Positions 53,801 through 64,000 of a stretch of 64,000 nucleotides of DNA are shown in pieces (positions within the stretch are counted from its first letter, which is position 1; every line of letters begins with the position of its first letter). A program made the position numbers and the translations under genes. This DNA comes from Dipylidium caninum (lineage: Eukaryota > Platyhelminthes > Cestoda > Cyclophyllidea > Dipylidiidae), in assembly GCA_017562135.1 (NCBI GenBank), contig QEYB01000229.1, positions 124,001-188,000 on the forward strand, written 5' to 3'. Under the pieces are notes generated by a model, which was given only the letters and a program-made list of their open reading frames with translations, was not told the origin of the DNA and made no database searches.

Positions 53801-56800
53801 CTAACTTCGAGAAACTAAATTCCTCCTTTACCTTCATTATTTAAAAGTGCGGTAATACAAGATTTCACATGGGCCATTTTATTACTTCGCTACCCAGATT
53901 CGTTTCTTTGGGTAATATACTCAGGGTAGTAGAATGCACCCCTGATTAACTGACGTAAATTTAGTCGACTTAATCGGCATATCCGTGCGCAATGGAATCC
54001 GCGTTGGAATGATGATATTCTCCTGCGAAGTGAAGTGGTAATAAAAAGTACTTTCCAATATCATTGAAAAACTGGTAAGACGGTAGATTGAGCAAAAAAT
54101 AACGTGGTGGTCTATACTATTTTAACCTATAAATGGGAAACCTCTGCCGACTCTTAGGAAGCCAGGTTACGTGTCAGTCGGCGAAAAGGGGAGAGAATTT
54201 TGGTCATGTTGACACGATCAGGCAGGCAACTGCTATTCTAGTAAATGAGCCTTCTTCCAACGAAATATGTAAGCTTTGCATAAATGCAGAGTGTTTCTAA
54301 ATGCCTTTTTCCCCAAAAATTTTGTTCTTTATGATACAGAATTTTGATAAAACGGAAACTAACTACATGAATGTAGGGAAAAATCAGAAATCGCGCGTCA
54401 TTCAAAGCTAAACAAGCATCTCATAGTTGAAGATGGGAACAGAATAGAATAAGCTTCCTGTGACCTAGATGAAAATAAATGGCGATGTTGGTGCAAATGC
54501 TAGATTTTCATCTTTCCTTTCAGGTGAAATTAAACGGTAAGGCTCCACATTCCATTAGCCTCCATCATTCATCTTTAGAACGTGTGAAGGGTTCCCTCAA
54601 CGAGGTCTACCTTATTGCCGACAAGTAGGTCATTATCGCCGTTCTCTCTCCAACCTCCATCCTCTCTAGCCTCGCCTGTAAGCTTGTCCACGACTTACAC
54701 CCTGAAATGAGTCTCTTTTACCTCCTCTCCGAGGCCGTCTCTGGTCTGGATCTCCTTTGCTCCCTCGCCCGCATTGTCGTTTCCGCTCCGCCAGGTTGTT
54801 CTTTCGGTAAGTTCTTCAACAATTTAATCCGGCCCAACACAACTTTCAGTGAAACCCATTTTCGGAGACACCCTGGCCATTCAGGAAGGACGCCATATGA
54901 TACTTGACCGTTTTGGTGGCTCCAGACCAGTTAGCAATAACACAGTGAGTCGCTGTTTCTCGTTCGCTTCGCTTCTCTTCTCAACCCTCCTTTTCCACTG
55001 TTCTGTTGTTGCCTTATAGTTTGCCTCAGTGTCGCAGAATGTCTCCATTATTCTAGGAACATGTATGGTATGTTTTCCCCTTACGCTGCGTGAAAGTACC
55101 ACCATGTATACATTTTCCTGTGCGCTTTTGAGTCACTCACGATCTTTGTGTATAATTAATACCCACACCATGCCATCCTCTCCCTCTAGAGATAATCCGA
55201 ATGCTGCTTCTGGAATGATAACAAAGATTTGACTGCCATCTAATGTACTGAGCATTTGAGTGGTTTGTTACTACTCGGGACTTTGGTGGAGGGAGACCTG
55301 TATTGTGGATTCACGAGAGGAGAGTCACCGAAACCCAATCGCGATAAAATCTACTGACAAATTCCATTCGGATATGAATGCTCACACAATTCTAGTGAAA
55401 AACTGATGAGACCCCGATTATGAGAGAAAATATTGGAACTATATCGCTTTGGTTTGCAACGCCATACCGTGTGTGTTATCGCCTCCCTCAGCACGCTTAA
55501 GCAACTTGGGCAGTCATATAACAAAACCCTATTGATGTGCATATTTTATATTATCTACACGCTTTTTTCAATGCTTTTTGCAATTAATGGAAAGGGCTGT
55601 GAATTTTCTCAGAAGGAAGTGAGTAGAATGACTAGTGAGTGTTTTGAGTATGGAAAAATGTTGGTTCATAATGCATTTATTATGCTATTCGAGACATAAG
55701 GTTGAGGTATCTGGCCTTCGAGCGGTGTTGCAATGTCACAGAAATTCTATGACACTCCTCCACTTTCCCTCTTTCAGAGCGGCAAGACAACGTATTTAAC
55801 TCAGGTGGCGTTAATGCAAATTCTCGCCCAAATTGGCTCATTCGTCCCCGCGAAATTCGCTGCCTTTCGTTTGACAGATAAGATTTTTGCTCGTATGGGC
55901 TGTCGCGACGACATGTACACCCATGCCTCGGCCTTCGCTCTGGAGGTAAATCGCCTTTTTCACGGTTGGTCCTTGACGCTTTTGGAATATGCTAGATGCG
56001 TGAAGTTGGCCATGTGTTCAGGTCGGCAACTGACAATTCTCTTATCCTGATTGACGACCTCGGACTGAGTAAGTTTATCTTCCGTCTCCCTTGGTTTTTC
56101 CCAACACTGTGTCTAGTTGAGTTTTCAAGAAAGGAAAATTTTTTATTAATCTTTTCTAGACAGTTTGTTTTAAGGCCCTCTATATGCCGGATGTATGAGT
56201 AATCATCGAATAAATTTTCCCCTGCCATTTAACTCAAACTGGTCGTTGAGGAAGCATGAATTGAGTACTTGTCTTTTTATTACTTATAGTTTGTACCATG
56301 TAATTCAATTCCGGCCAAGATTTTGTTATCCTTCTATTCGAGTACGAAATGAAGTACAGCGTTCGTAAGGGGTGAAAGGAGCAGGGAGGATTAAGCGGTC
56401 CTCTGTTAAATCAGTAAAATGTGGCAAAGTGGTGTGTCTTTTGTTTTCAGTCGTTAAATAAATTAGGGTCGTGATATTACCAAACAATAGCCAATCCTCG
56501 AAGTAAAGAGGATATTTCGTGCTTAAGGCTGGTTTTTAACCTCTATCCTTGAAATGCCTTGAGGATAATGTGCGACCCACTTCTCACGACTTCCCATAAA
56601 TTACAATTTAAACTGCGTTACCTTTTGTCCTTCTTTAAAGTTAGTGTAAGTGCTCTTCTACTAGCGCCTTACCTCCCATCCCTTTCACATATGCAGACGC
56701 AGAACGCTAACTTAGCGATTGGAATGATAGGGTGACTGTCGACGAGTCTGCTTCAAAGAGAGTCCTCAAAATAGTCCCTTTTAGGATAATTTACGAGAAG

Positions 56801-59800
56801 TATCAATAAGCACTTGCCTTTCACACTTGAAGAGCGTTTGGTTGAGGTGTTCATTTATTTCGTCTTCCCCTCCCCCTCCCTCTCCTTTCTGACCCGAAGG
56901 CACAACAGACGAGGACTGCTTCAGCCTCAGCTACGCCATCTGTGATGCACTGGCCAAAAAGCGCGCTTTTACCTTCTTCACCTCGTCTGATCCAGGCCTT
57001 TCTCGACTCCAGTCCGTTCACCTCAATGTCGAAATGTAGGCTCCGCATCTCTCCCTTCGCCAACCACTATGGATATCAATTACCTTGTTTTTTTTCCCAT
57101 TACTTCGTCGGGCTTTAAATGGATAAGTTTTTAGAGATTGATGGTGCAATGCACAAGCGGGATCAGGACTGAAATTGATCATAGAGTCAACTGATCACTG
57201 ATGGAGATGAACGAAAAGTATGCTTTTATCGTAGAACGGCCTATTCCTTCGATTAAGCACATTGAATATATTCTGTTTCCTTTAAAAGACCGCTAAAGTA
57301 CTCAATTAGAGAAGAGTATAGTTTAAGACTCCACAGGACTTGACCGTGAAGCAACTAGAGGATTAATAAGCAAAACCCAACTTTTAGGTTTTAGATTTCC
57401 CGAATTCTCCCACGCCTTCGTAGTAAAACAGTTTGATATAGGCAGCATTTAGATTTGGAAGATCATCCAACCATCGTCTGAAATCGTGTTCACGCTCCTC
57501 ACCACTGGGCACATAAGCGTGCGGTAGTTCACTTAAATCGCCTTTATTACCAAATGTCTTTCACTCTATACGACTGAAACAAGGCGATGAGTTTTTCCGA
57601 GTGAAATGTAACAATAAGTCTGCAGCATTGCATGAGAAACCAAGACGGTGAAACGTGTTAAAAGGGGAAGAGGCATAGAAGGGGAAATGAGTACCATTAT
57701 CGCCCGCCTTGTCTGATCACAAATGTTTGAAGATTTTTAGAAACTCGAGCAAAATCATTTAAAACGATTCCTAAAATTTTCGGAGCAAAGCGTAATAGAA
57801 GGCACGTAAACCTTATCTTTTCTCTCAATTAACGAGCCGGTCCTCGAAACTATTGAATACTGGCTTAAATTTTCTTGGTTTTGATTTAAGAAAGGCCGTC
57901 TAAGTTTTCCATACCTTGGATTATAAATATTGGCGACAATATTCTCAGAAGAGTGAAATTTCTCTACAAAACTCACAATTACTCATTAATTCCAGATACC
58001 ACTTCCAAGTGGAAACACGAGGAGTGGCGCGCGAAGGACGACGACTTCCTCTGCCAGCAAGCCCGATCAACGAGTCCTTCTCATCAGTCGCCACGAGCTC
58101 TTTTTACGAGCCTTCCGAAGTCCCTGGAAGGAGGGAGAAGACGGCTGCACGAATTTTGTACCGATATACGTACAGATTAAAGAATGGCGTTGGCGAAGCG
58201 ACCCATTCAGGTGAGGCAAAGCAGCCAACGGCTCAACTTTGTACGTGCTCTGCTAGAAAGGAGAGACGAGTCCTGTGAAAGGTTTAGTCGGCCGCTTGAA
58301 AGTAGAGCCCCTCCAAAATTTGAAGGTATTTTGGTGACTTTGCAATATTATCGGCAGTAACTTTCTCAGAAGAATCGCTTTCTATGCACAATATTTTTGC
58401 ATTCGTGAATTGGCTTGTGCATTTGTAGCCAGGAATTGCCATTATTGCCACAGTCAGCTCGAAAGTAGCAACGAGAAGATGGATTTTGATCAAGTCGCTG
58501 CTTTTATTTGCCAAGATGTGTCTTTTTGGGTTTTCAAGGGACCTACCTCGCCTAGAAACTAATTTCCAAAAACATAGGTCCAAAACCGTCAATGGTAAAC
58601 GCTTATACCGTAACGTCATTTTGGTTGCACCACCGACGGTTCTGGAGTTCAGGCGATAAGTGCTCCACACAATTAAAATTCGCCTACACAACAAGTCGTC
58701 ATCATTGCGAGATCTCGTGTACTTCTTGCAGTTCTCCCCCGAGAAAAATGCTAATGATCAAGGACTGGCTTTGTGAACTTTTGGCCAATCTCACTGGTGA
58801 CCAACTCTCCATTCTTCACTTCTCAAGCAGTCACGCACAAAGTAATCAGGCTTTAGGGTTCTAACCATTCTCTCTCTCTCAATGCGTGGAGCTGTTGCAG
58901 GGAAAAGGACTCTGTTTAGCATTGGTGGAAGGCGTACTAGACGGCAAAGTAGGAAAGTGAAGCGGTTCTTTAAGGCGATTGATGTAGAAGAAACGGCATT
59001 CAAGAAAGTGACTAACTTTTTCGCAGTAGGGTGATGCCAACACAATGGTTACGCAATAAAAAGGCGTTAATGCTACCGTCATTTTCCTCCGAGATGGAAA
59101 TATTCGCGGGAAAAAATTCCTAAATTATTTCATTCATCAACTATTTCTGCGGCTCTTTTTCGCGGTTAGTGTGAACACGCTCCTCCACACGCGTTGTAGT
59201 TATTGAACAGATCGGGCTGACTGCTCTGGACCCCCTTCTAGTGGAGATGACCAGGAAGTACTACAACATCCTGATGCATGGAAAAGCCCCTGAGACCGAC
59301 GACACCTCCGTCACTTTTAATACATCGGCGGCTGTCGAGACTCCTCGCTCATCCGCAGATTCGTCGCCTGTGGCAGCCCGCAAACGTCAAAAAATTGTCA
59401 ATTCTGTGACCCCAAGGGAAAGTGGAGAGGTGGTTGATCAGCGCACGCATCAAATCACACCAGATGCATCTGTAAACGCCTTTGAGAGCCCTGCCACACA
59501 AGGCTCTTCACGTGATACAGTGGATAATGAGATGACTGACAGGAGTCAAAGTGATGTCGACTCATTTGCTAAGAAAAATCCTAAAATAAATGAAGCCACG
59601 GAAAACGTCCAGGCGGATACCAAGGCGAATAAGTGTACGTCGCCAATACAAGCAAACGAAGTGCCCGCTCGTTCGGATGAAGGCAAAACGAGCGAAAGCC
59701 ATCCGAATGAGGAAGTCAGAAGCCGTGACCCAACAGAAGAAAGTGGTAAGATATGCTTCCCTCTGGGTGTTGTAACCACTTATGAGACGAGCATCCACTT

Positions 59801-60910
59801 CTTGCGAATATTACTAATTTATCCCTACCCAAAACATCAAAATCTTATTCTAGTCGATCAGTAGGTGTCCTCTTACCGTCTATCCCCCTCTAATCGTATG
59901 TTTGCTTCAAGGAAGTTCAGCCGATAGGCTTTTATTCATCAGAGCATCTGCTTCTGTGGCAAGGAGAGTGTGGCACCTCGGGAGGCGCGGCAATACATCT
60001 GGTAGATAAACTCTAAGTAGATCAACTTCTTCTGGAACGAGATGAACCCTGCGTCGGCCTATTTGGGTACTGCATATTCCAAGCCGGCAAGGACGCTAAC
60101 CCTCTTGCAATCGGGAATTATTTTTTGTCAAGATGTTGATCGCCCTTCTGCTCGGAATAGTGGCGGCAATTTCACCCTCCAATACAACCTTGTTTTTGGG
60201 AGTAGGTTGCGCCAAAGATTTGCCCACTCTTTGGAATGCACCATTAAACTGCTTTTTACTCCTCCCGTTATATCAAGATAGAAAAGAAAGTCCTTGTTAC
60301 AACAACGTGTCGAGGAAGCCCACGTCATTTCGGGAGCTTTCTCATACTTCAGGGAGCACGATGTACTCACATTGCCGGGTTTTACCTTTAATGCATCTAC
60401 CCGTCATCCATGTCATCGCCATTGGGAACAACAAAATTCACCAGGAAGAACTGCTGTTTTTAAATAACTACGCCAACTAGAAGCCCTCTTCCAGGCATCT
60501 TTTAGGTCCAAATTTTTTACTAGAAACTAAGGAAACAACAAATTCAAACTGGAATTCTTCTGAGACTATTGTTCACTATTCTCAACAAAAACAAAAACCT
60601 GCACTTCGACATTAACATTGATTCAACTTGTGTTTAATTAGCAGGCAACTGCGCTCAGACTAAGGCAGAAAAGGTTAGCGGAAAGGTTAGGGGAATGCTG
60701 AGTAGCGCGGATCGGCTGTCGCATCGACTGGTGCAACAAGTGCAGATGCTGGCCTGTGTAGTGCGCTGCGTCGACCGAGTTACCGCGTCGACTCCGACAG
60801 CAGCAAGCGTTGAAGAGAAGGCCTGCGCTGCCCGGCAAAATGCCCTCCACCACCTCGCCTTCCTGCGGGACCGATACGCCGGAGCGTTAAGAAATCTTAA
60901 GGAGGAATGA
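47801..60910 (+). CDS. MSH4: MutS homologue MSH4 (meiotic recombination)
   Basis: Twenty-one exons: 47801-48026, 48304-48452, 48569-48695, 48765-48831, 48985-49106, 49655-49798, 49888-49964, 50851-51333, 52089-52208, 52782-52848, 52920-53233, 54524-54624, 54670-54794, 54850-54944, 55020-55067, 55778-55945, 55996-56068, 56909-57035, 57996-58210, 59200-59745 and 60645-60910. Every junction agrees in phase, giving 1219 aa (human 936). Blocks match MSH4 rather than MSH2/5/6: VEGRGPNNGQIGMAAIDL, YYGLSAVAGLFNYLE with YYAPKSLKVEF, QTLFKSINYT, MRVQKCFAIK, YNKARGFFIQI, VKPIFGDTLAIQEG, YLTQVALMQILAQIGSFVP and SLILIDDLG. MSH4 pairs with MSH5 as a clamp on meiotic crossover intermediates in germ-cell nuclei. 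The extra length comes from inserts in exons 8, 11, 19 and 20. The P-loop reads GTCMSGKTT and the Walker B acid pair is DD, not DE. The first two exons are the least certain. Confidence 0.94.
51499..51548 (+). repeat. 25-base tandem duplication
   Basis: Two perfect, adjacent copies of a 25-base unit beginning AAGGTCCGGAAAGTCG lie in MSH4 intron 8, just after the exon that ends at 51333. Nothing suggests a function; it looks like a recent local duplication. Confidence 0.9.
59912..60467 (+). pseudogene. Broken protein-like reading frame inside the last MSH4 intron
   Basis: Translation reads naturally for long stretches but is interrupted by a TAA at about 60015, a frame change near 60125 and a TAG at about 60282. 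Segments such as PIGFYSSEHLLLWQGECG, ERDEPCVGLFGYCIFQAGKD, GNFTLQYNLVFGSRLRQ and EEAHVISGAFSYFREHD have ordinary protein composition. I do not recognise the family. The simplest reading is a decayed gene copy or mobile-element fragment; unannotated short introns are an alternative. It lies wholly within the intron 59746-60644. Confidence 0.35.
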
Positions 60911-61525
60911 AGTCTCCCCTTTTTTAACCTATTTACGTAAATTATAATGCTTCCCACTTTGTTCGTTGTACTTCATCTCTCCGTAGGAGTCATTGGTCTT
61001 GGTATCTAAAACAAATTCTCCGGAAACCTAGTCTCTGCATAGACCCAATGAAGTTTTGGCCTTATATGAGAAACTCATAGTACGTCCAAATCTCTTATTA
61101 TCGAACGCATAAGGAGACGAGTACATGGCAAATTTGATTTCTTTTATCTATGAAGACCACTAAAAGTGTTTAGAATACGATGATGGGATGTCAAGTTTGG
61201 TTTGGTTCATTAGCATTGGCTTTAGATCCGATCAAGTTTCATGATTTAGAAAAATTTATTCGCATAACATAACGCAGTGTGTGCTCCTGTAAGTGGCGTT
61301 CAGACAAATAGAAAAAACTACTTTGACAATATGCGAACAGGTCTCGATAGGACTATTACTAGGTCCCAATGAGATAGGAATAATGATGAACCAATTAATG
61401 TGTATGTACGTCGATAAGTCACGTCTTCAACGCAAAATAAGAAACAGAATAGTTTTTTTGCAAGATATCATGTTTAAAAAATACGGAGCAATAAGCAATG
61501 GGTTTCAAGGATATTTACAGATAGT
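60911..61525. other. Convergent intergenic region between MSH4 and BUD31
   Basis: An AT-rich sequence of about 600 bases lies between the two stop codons. An open frame at 61293-61529 overlaps only the BUD31 stop and has no features. Nothing else is seen. Confidence 0.6.
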
Positions 61526-61997
61526 CTAGCCCGAACAACCACGGCACCCACAATTCTGACATTCCACGACCTTTCCCTCTTCCAACTTCGATTTGGGAAC
61601 TCGACAAACACAGTTGGTGCCGAAATTAGTGTCTCGAGGTTGGATACACCGTAGGCAACATAAATTCTCGTAACCTTGTTTTTTCCATTTTGCAATCAAA
61701 TTAGCATCTGCAATCTTCTCCTTGATGCAGTAATTGTAGAGCTCCTAGAGGTACCATTGGCTAAGAAAACACTATCACTACCTTTGATATAACCTTCCGC
61801 TTGAAGTATAAATCATAGATATATCGGGATCTTTTGTGGTGAATACGGAAGATAGGCCATTCTGCTTCAACTTTCCGTTTGCCTTCATGAGGATCTGTCT
61901 CAGCTTCTCGCATTTTTCGGTTAAGTTCATCGATCGTCGGCTCTATCATTTCCCAACCATCTGGCGGAGGTTTCTTGCTCCTGCGTACCGGCCCCAT
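61526..61997 (-). CDS. BUD31: Pre-mRNA splicing factor BUD31 (G10 protein)
   Basis: Two exons, 61997-61782 and 61744-61526, join through a 37-nt intron to exactly 144 aa, the length of human BUD31. The N-terminal half reads [17 protein letters not shown] then [18 protein letters not shown] and [16 protein letters not shown]. The C-terminal half carries [34 protein letters not shown] and ends [11 protein letters not shown]; its nine or so cysteines are those that bind zinc in the family. BUD31 is a small core component of the NineTeen-related spliceosome complex, working in the nucleus during activation and catalysis of splicing. The start is the ATG at 61997, whose length match supports it even though the frame is open slightly further upstream. 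Confidence 0.98.
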
Positions 61998-64000
61998 CCC
62001 CAGCCGCTCCTCAGATGTACTTGTTGCGCCGACGGTACGTAAATACAAACAAAGGGAACAATTATGCCTGAGCCAGAAAGGAAGTTCGTCATTTTTGATT
62101 TATAATGCATGCGCTTAACAGAAATAATTTTAGGGTATTTTGGCTTAAATATCTAACGTGTGTAATGAAAAGCCGAAATTTCGCATTTAACTATTTTCCA
62201 AACAGTTTCTTTTAAAGCTACGTCCTATGAGTATTCCATAATGGTTCTTTCACAGCAATTTGTCGCTACAATGTGATACTTCGAAAATGGACAACGGAAT
62301 TCCCAACGTTTTAATGATCAGCGCATACTACTGTTTTTCGATTCCCACATCGTGTTCCGTTTAGATCTGTCCCGTAGGTTTCCAAGATAAACCGCAAAGC
62401 TTCTTAAACTTAATATCTCTTTCCTCTCCGACTGTTTGCATCTCAACTAATATATGTTGTGAGTTAAAAAAAAATTTTGTCGCTAAATAAATGGTGATTT
62501 ATTTTCTCCGTTGGTAATTATATTTTGTGCCACACTCGGCCGGCTTGCGATTGCCGCCGATGCGAGACAACGAGGGTACGCCTTACCCACCTCTCGCGGG
62601 AAGGTCTGAGTCAGCGTGTCTACTCCCCGAGACGGGGATGCCCCCAGTCGGGGCAGAGGGTAACAGAAAGTGATCCTCTGCGGTTCGATGCCCGTGGAGG
62701 CCCGAGTGGGGCGGAGGGCGAGCCGTAGGGGAATGAGATGGAGCCCTCACGAGCGCGTGCAGCGAGATCGGCGTTAATACTCAATTCAGACTACACTCGC
62801 AGGCCTTTTCCATGGGCGGTCGAAGTGATGGCTTTGCTTATCTGGTTTTCCGCGGCCTGACACTGGGCGGGGCTTTCGGTTCCGCTCTGTTGAGTCCCAA
62901 TTAAATTAATCGCAGTTAGGTCCGATGCTTCTGCCCCAACCAAAAATTCTCGCCGACCGTGGCAGTAGCGGCGAGAGAAGTTTCACGTTTCAGGCGTCCC
63001 TTCCTGACAGTATCTCAGAAGTAAACGCTTCATTCCCCTAGCAATCACTTTCCACACGCCATCTGTGGGAAGCACTTCTTTCCTCACACCTCAAAGCCCA
63101 AACTACTGGGCCACTGAGTGTATTTTCCGTAATTCTAAAACCATATATGTGTTGAGTTTTATTCAACAAGACGAAGCGATGTTGACAGGCCCGTAAAAAA
63201 TCCAGTTTTTAGAAGTCTCGTAGTAGCCAGCACAAAAGGCCGCCTCCACAATTAAAAAACCCTGTCATCACCCTACTTCCCCTATTCCTTGACGCTATAC
63301 AAACGAGTCCTTCTTCGCGGCATGGGAGATGTGTGAATAATTGTTTTTCATGAAGACGCACATGAAAGTTGAAGGCGGGAGTTTATTTTGGAGAAGTGTG
63401 CGCTTCATCCATACCCACGAAGGCCTATGCGGTTGAGGACAGAGGACAATGCAACCAAATCACCGGACCGGGATTATTTTTGGTGTTGACGCTTCAGCCT
63501 GCCCTGTGTACGTCTTCAACACTCTCTCGACCGGAACCCGTGCTTAACCGACGACAAATCCAACTGCCACCAAGTGATCATAGAGCCTCGACGAGGATGC
63601 TGGGTCTAATTGAAGTGGTGTCAGCTCGAGAAGTAAAAACGCCTCCTCAAACCTGCCTCGAGAGTGGCGCAACTCTCCACGCCCTCAATTACCCGCACGG
63701 TAAAGGAAAGGATCTTTAAGTCCTCGCTAGGGTTGATATCAACAAGGCAACTGTGAAGTTATGCGTACGTTGATGCAAAAGCCTCTTCCGAATGGGGAGC
63801 TGTTGAGGAGTGGTGACACAACTACAATCGAACGCCACTCAACTGTGACAACACCGACGAGGAGAAACGCAGCAGCCGCCGCATTGACCTGGGAGCAGTT
63901 AAAGAGCCGGCATCTGCACCACACTTGATTATAAGAATAGTAGCCTTGAAAGGCCAGAATTTGCGAAGAAGAGGAGCATGACGAACGCAGGCAGGATAGG
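61998..64000. other. Upstream flank of BUD31; GC-rich patch, no recognised gene
   Basis: The first 500 bases are AT-rich and probably hold the BUD31 promoter. From about 62530 to 63000 the composition becomes GC-rich with small inverted repeats. Open frames at 62525-62728 and 63369-63719 (plus) and 63739-63924 (minus) have no recognisable domain or splice partners. Confidence 0.5.
62622..62657 (+). repeat. Two adjacent GC-rich hairpins
   Basis: The words CCCCGAGACGGGG and GCCCCCAGTCGGGGC follow each other within about 35 bases. Each can fold into a short G-C stem with a three to five base loop. They sit in an otherwise unexplained GC-rich patch. Confidence 0.6.

Noticed and set aside
58890..58975. 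GLCLALVEGVLDG frame as an MSH4 exon
   Set aside because: Its phase does not match exon 19 or exon 20, whereas exons 19 and 20 join directly in phase through an acceptor at 59198-59199.
62670..62700. Possible tRNA gene from a B-box-like GGTTCGATGCC
   Set aside because: No A box or cloverleaf stems could be built at the right spacing.

Overview
This is nuclear DNA from an animal with intron-rich protein genes. Very short introns (34-50 nt) sit beside longer ones, GT-AG borders and animal-specific families are present throughout, and the divergence and intron sizes point to a flatworm, most likely a parasitic tapeworm or fluke. The species is inferred, not read directly. All gene models were built by hand from translated similarity to families I remember plus splice-site and reading-phase agreement; no alignment was run.

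Layout: (1) 2.28-2.47 kb, + strand: last exon (SH3) of a LASP/nebulin-type gene whose earlier exons were not found. (2) 3.4-9.15 kb, - strand: HINFP zinc-finger factor, 7 exons. (3) 9.43-20.6 kb, + strand: SEC23IP/DDHD2-type phospholipase A1, 12 exons, head-to-head with HINFP across 279 bp. (4) 21.7-22.6 kb, - strand: folate-receptor-like secreted protein, 3 exons. (5) 24.4-26.1 kb, - strand: mitochondrial ATP synthase beta, 4 exons with tiny introns. (6) 26.1-31.3 kb: no gene recognised; simple repeats and G-runs. (7) 31.3-39.8 kb, - strand: MED12, 4 exons, 2241 aa. (8) 40.6-42.6 kb, + strand: an unrecognised helical protein. (9) 44.0-47.1 kb, - strand: MTCH2-like mitochondrial outer-membrane carrier homologue. 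(10) 47.8-60.9 kb, + strand: meiotic MutS homologue MSH4, 21 exons that close in frame to 1219 aa. (11) 61.5-62.0 kb, - strand: BUD31, 144 aa. (12) 62.0-64.0 kb: no recognised gene; a GC-rich patch with hairpins.

The genes are unrelated housekeeping, transcription, lipid, mitochondrial and meiosis genes, so no operon-like or cassette logic links them. The most interesting points are the MSH4 ATPase, whose catalytic Walker B glutamate and switch histidine look replaced; a folate-receptor ectodomain with no visible GPI tail; a broken but protein-like reading frame nested in an MSH4 intron; and an unidentified conserved-looking helical gene next to MED12. I did not find a convincing wholly new biological system.
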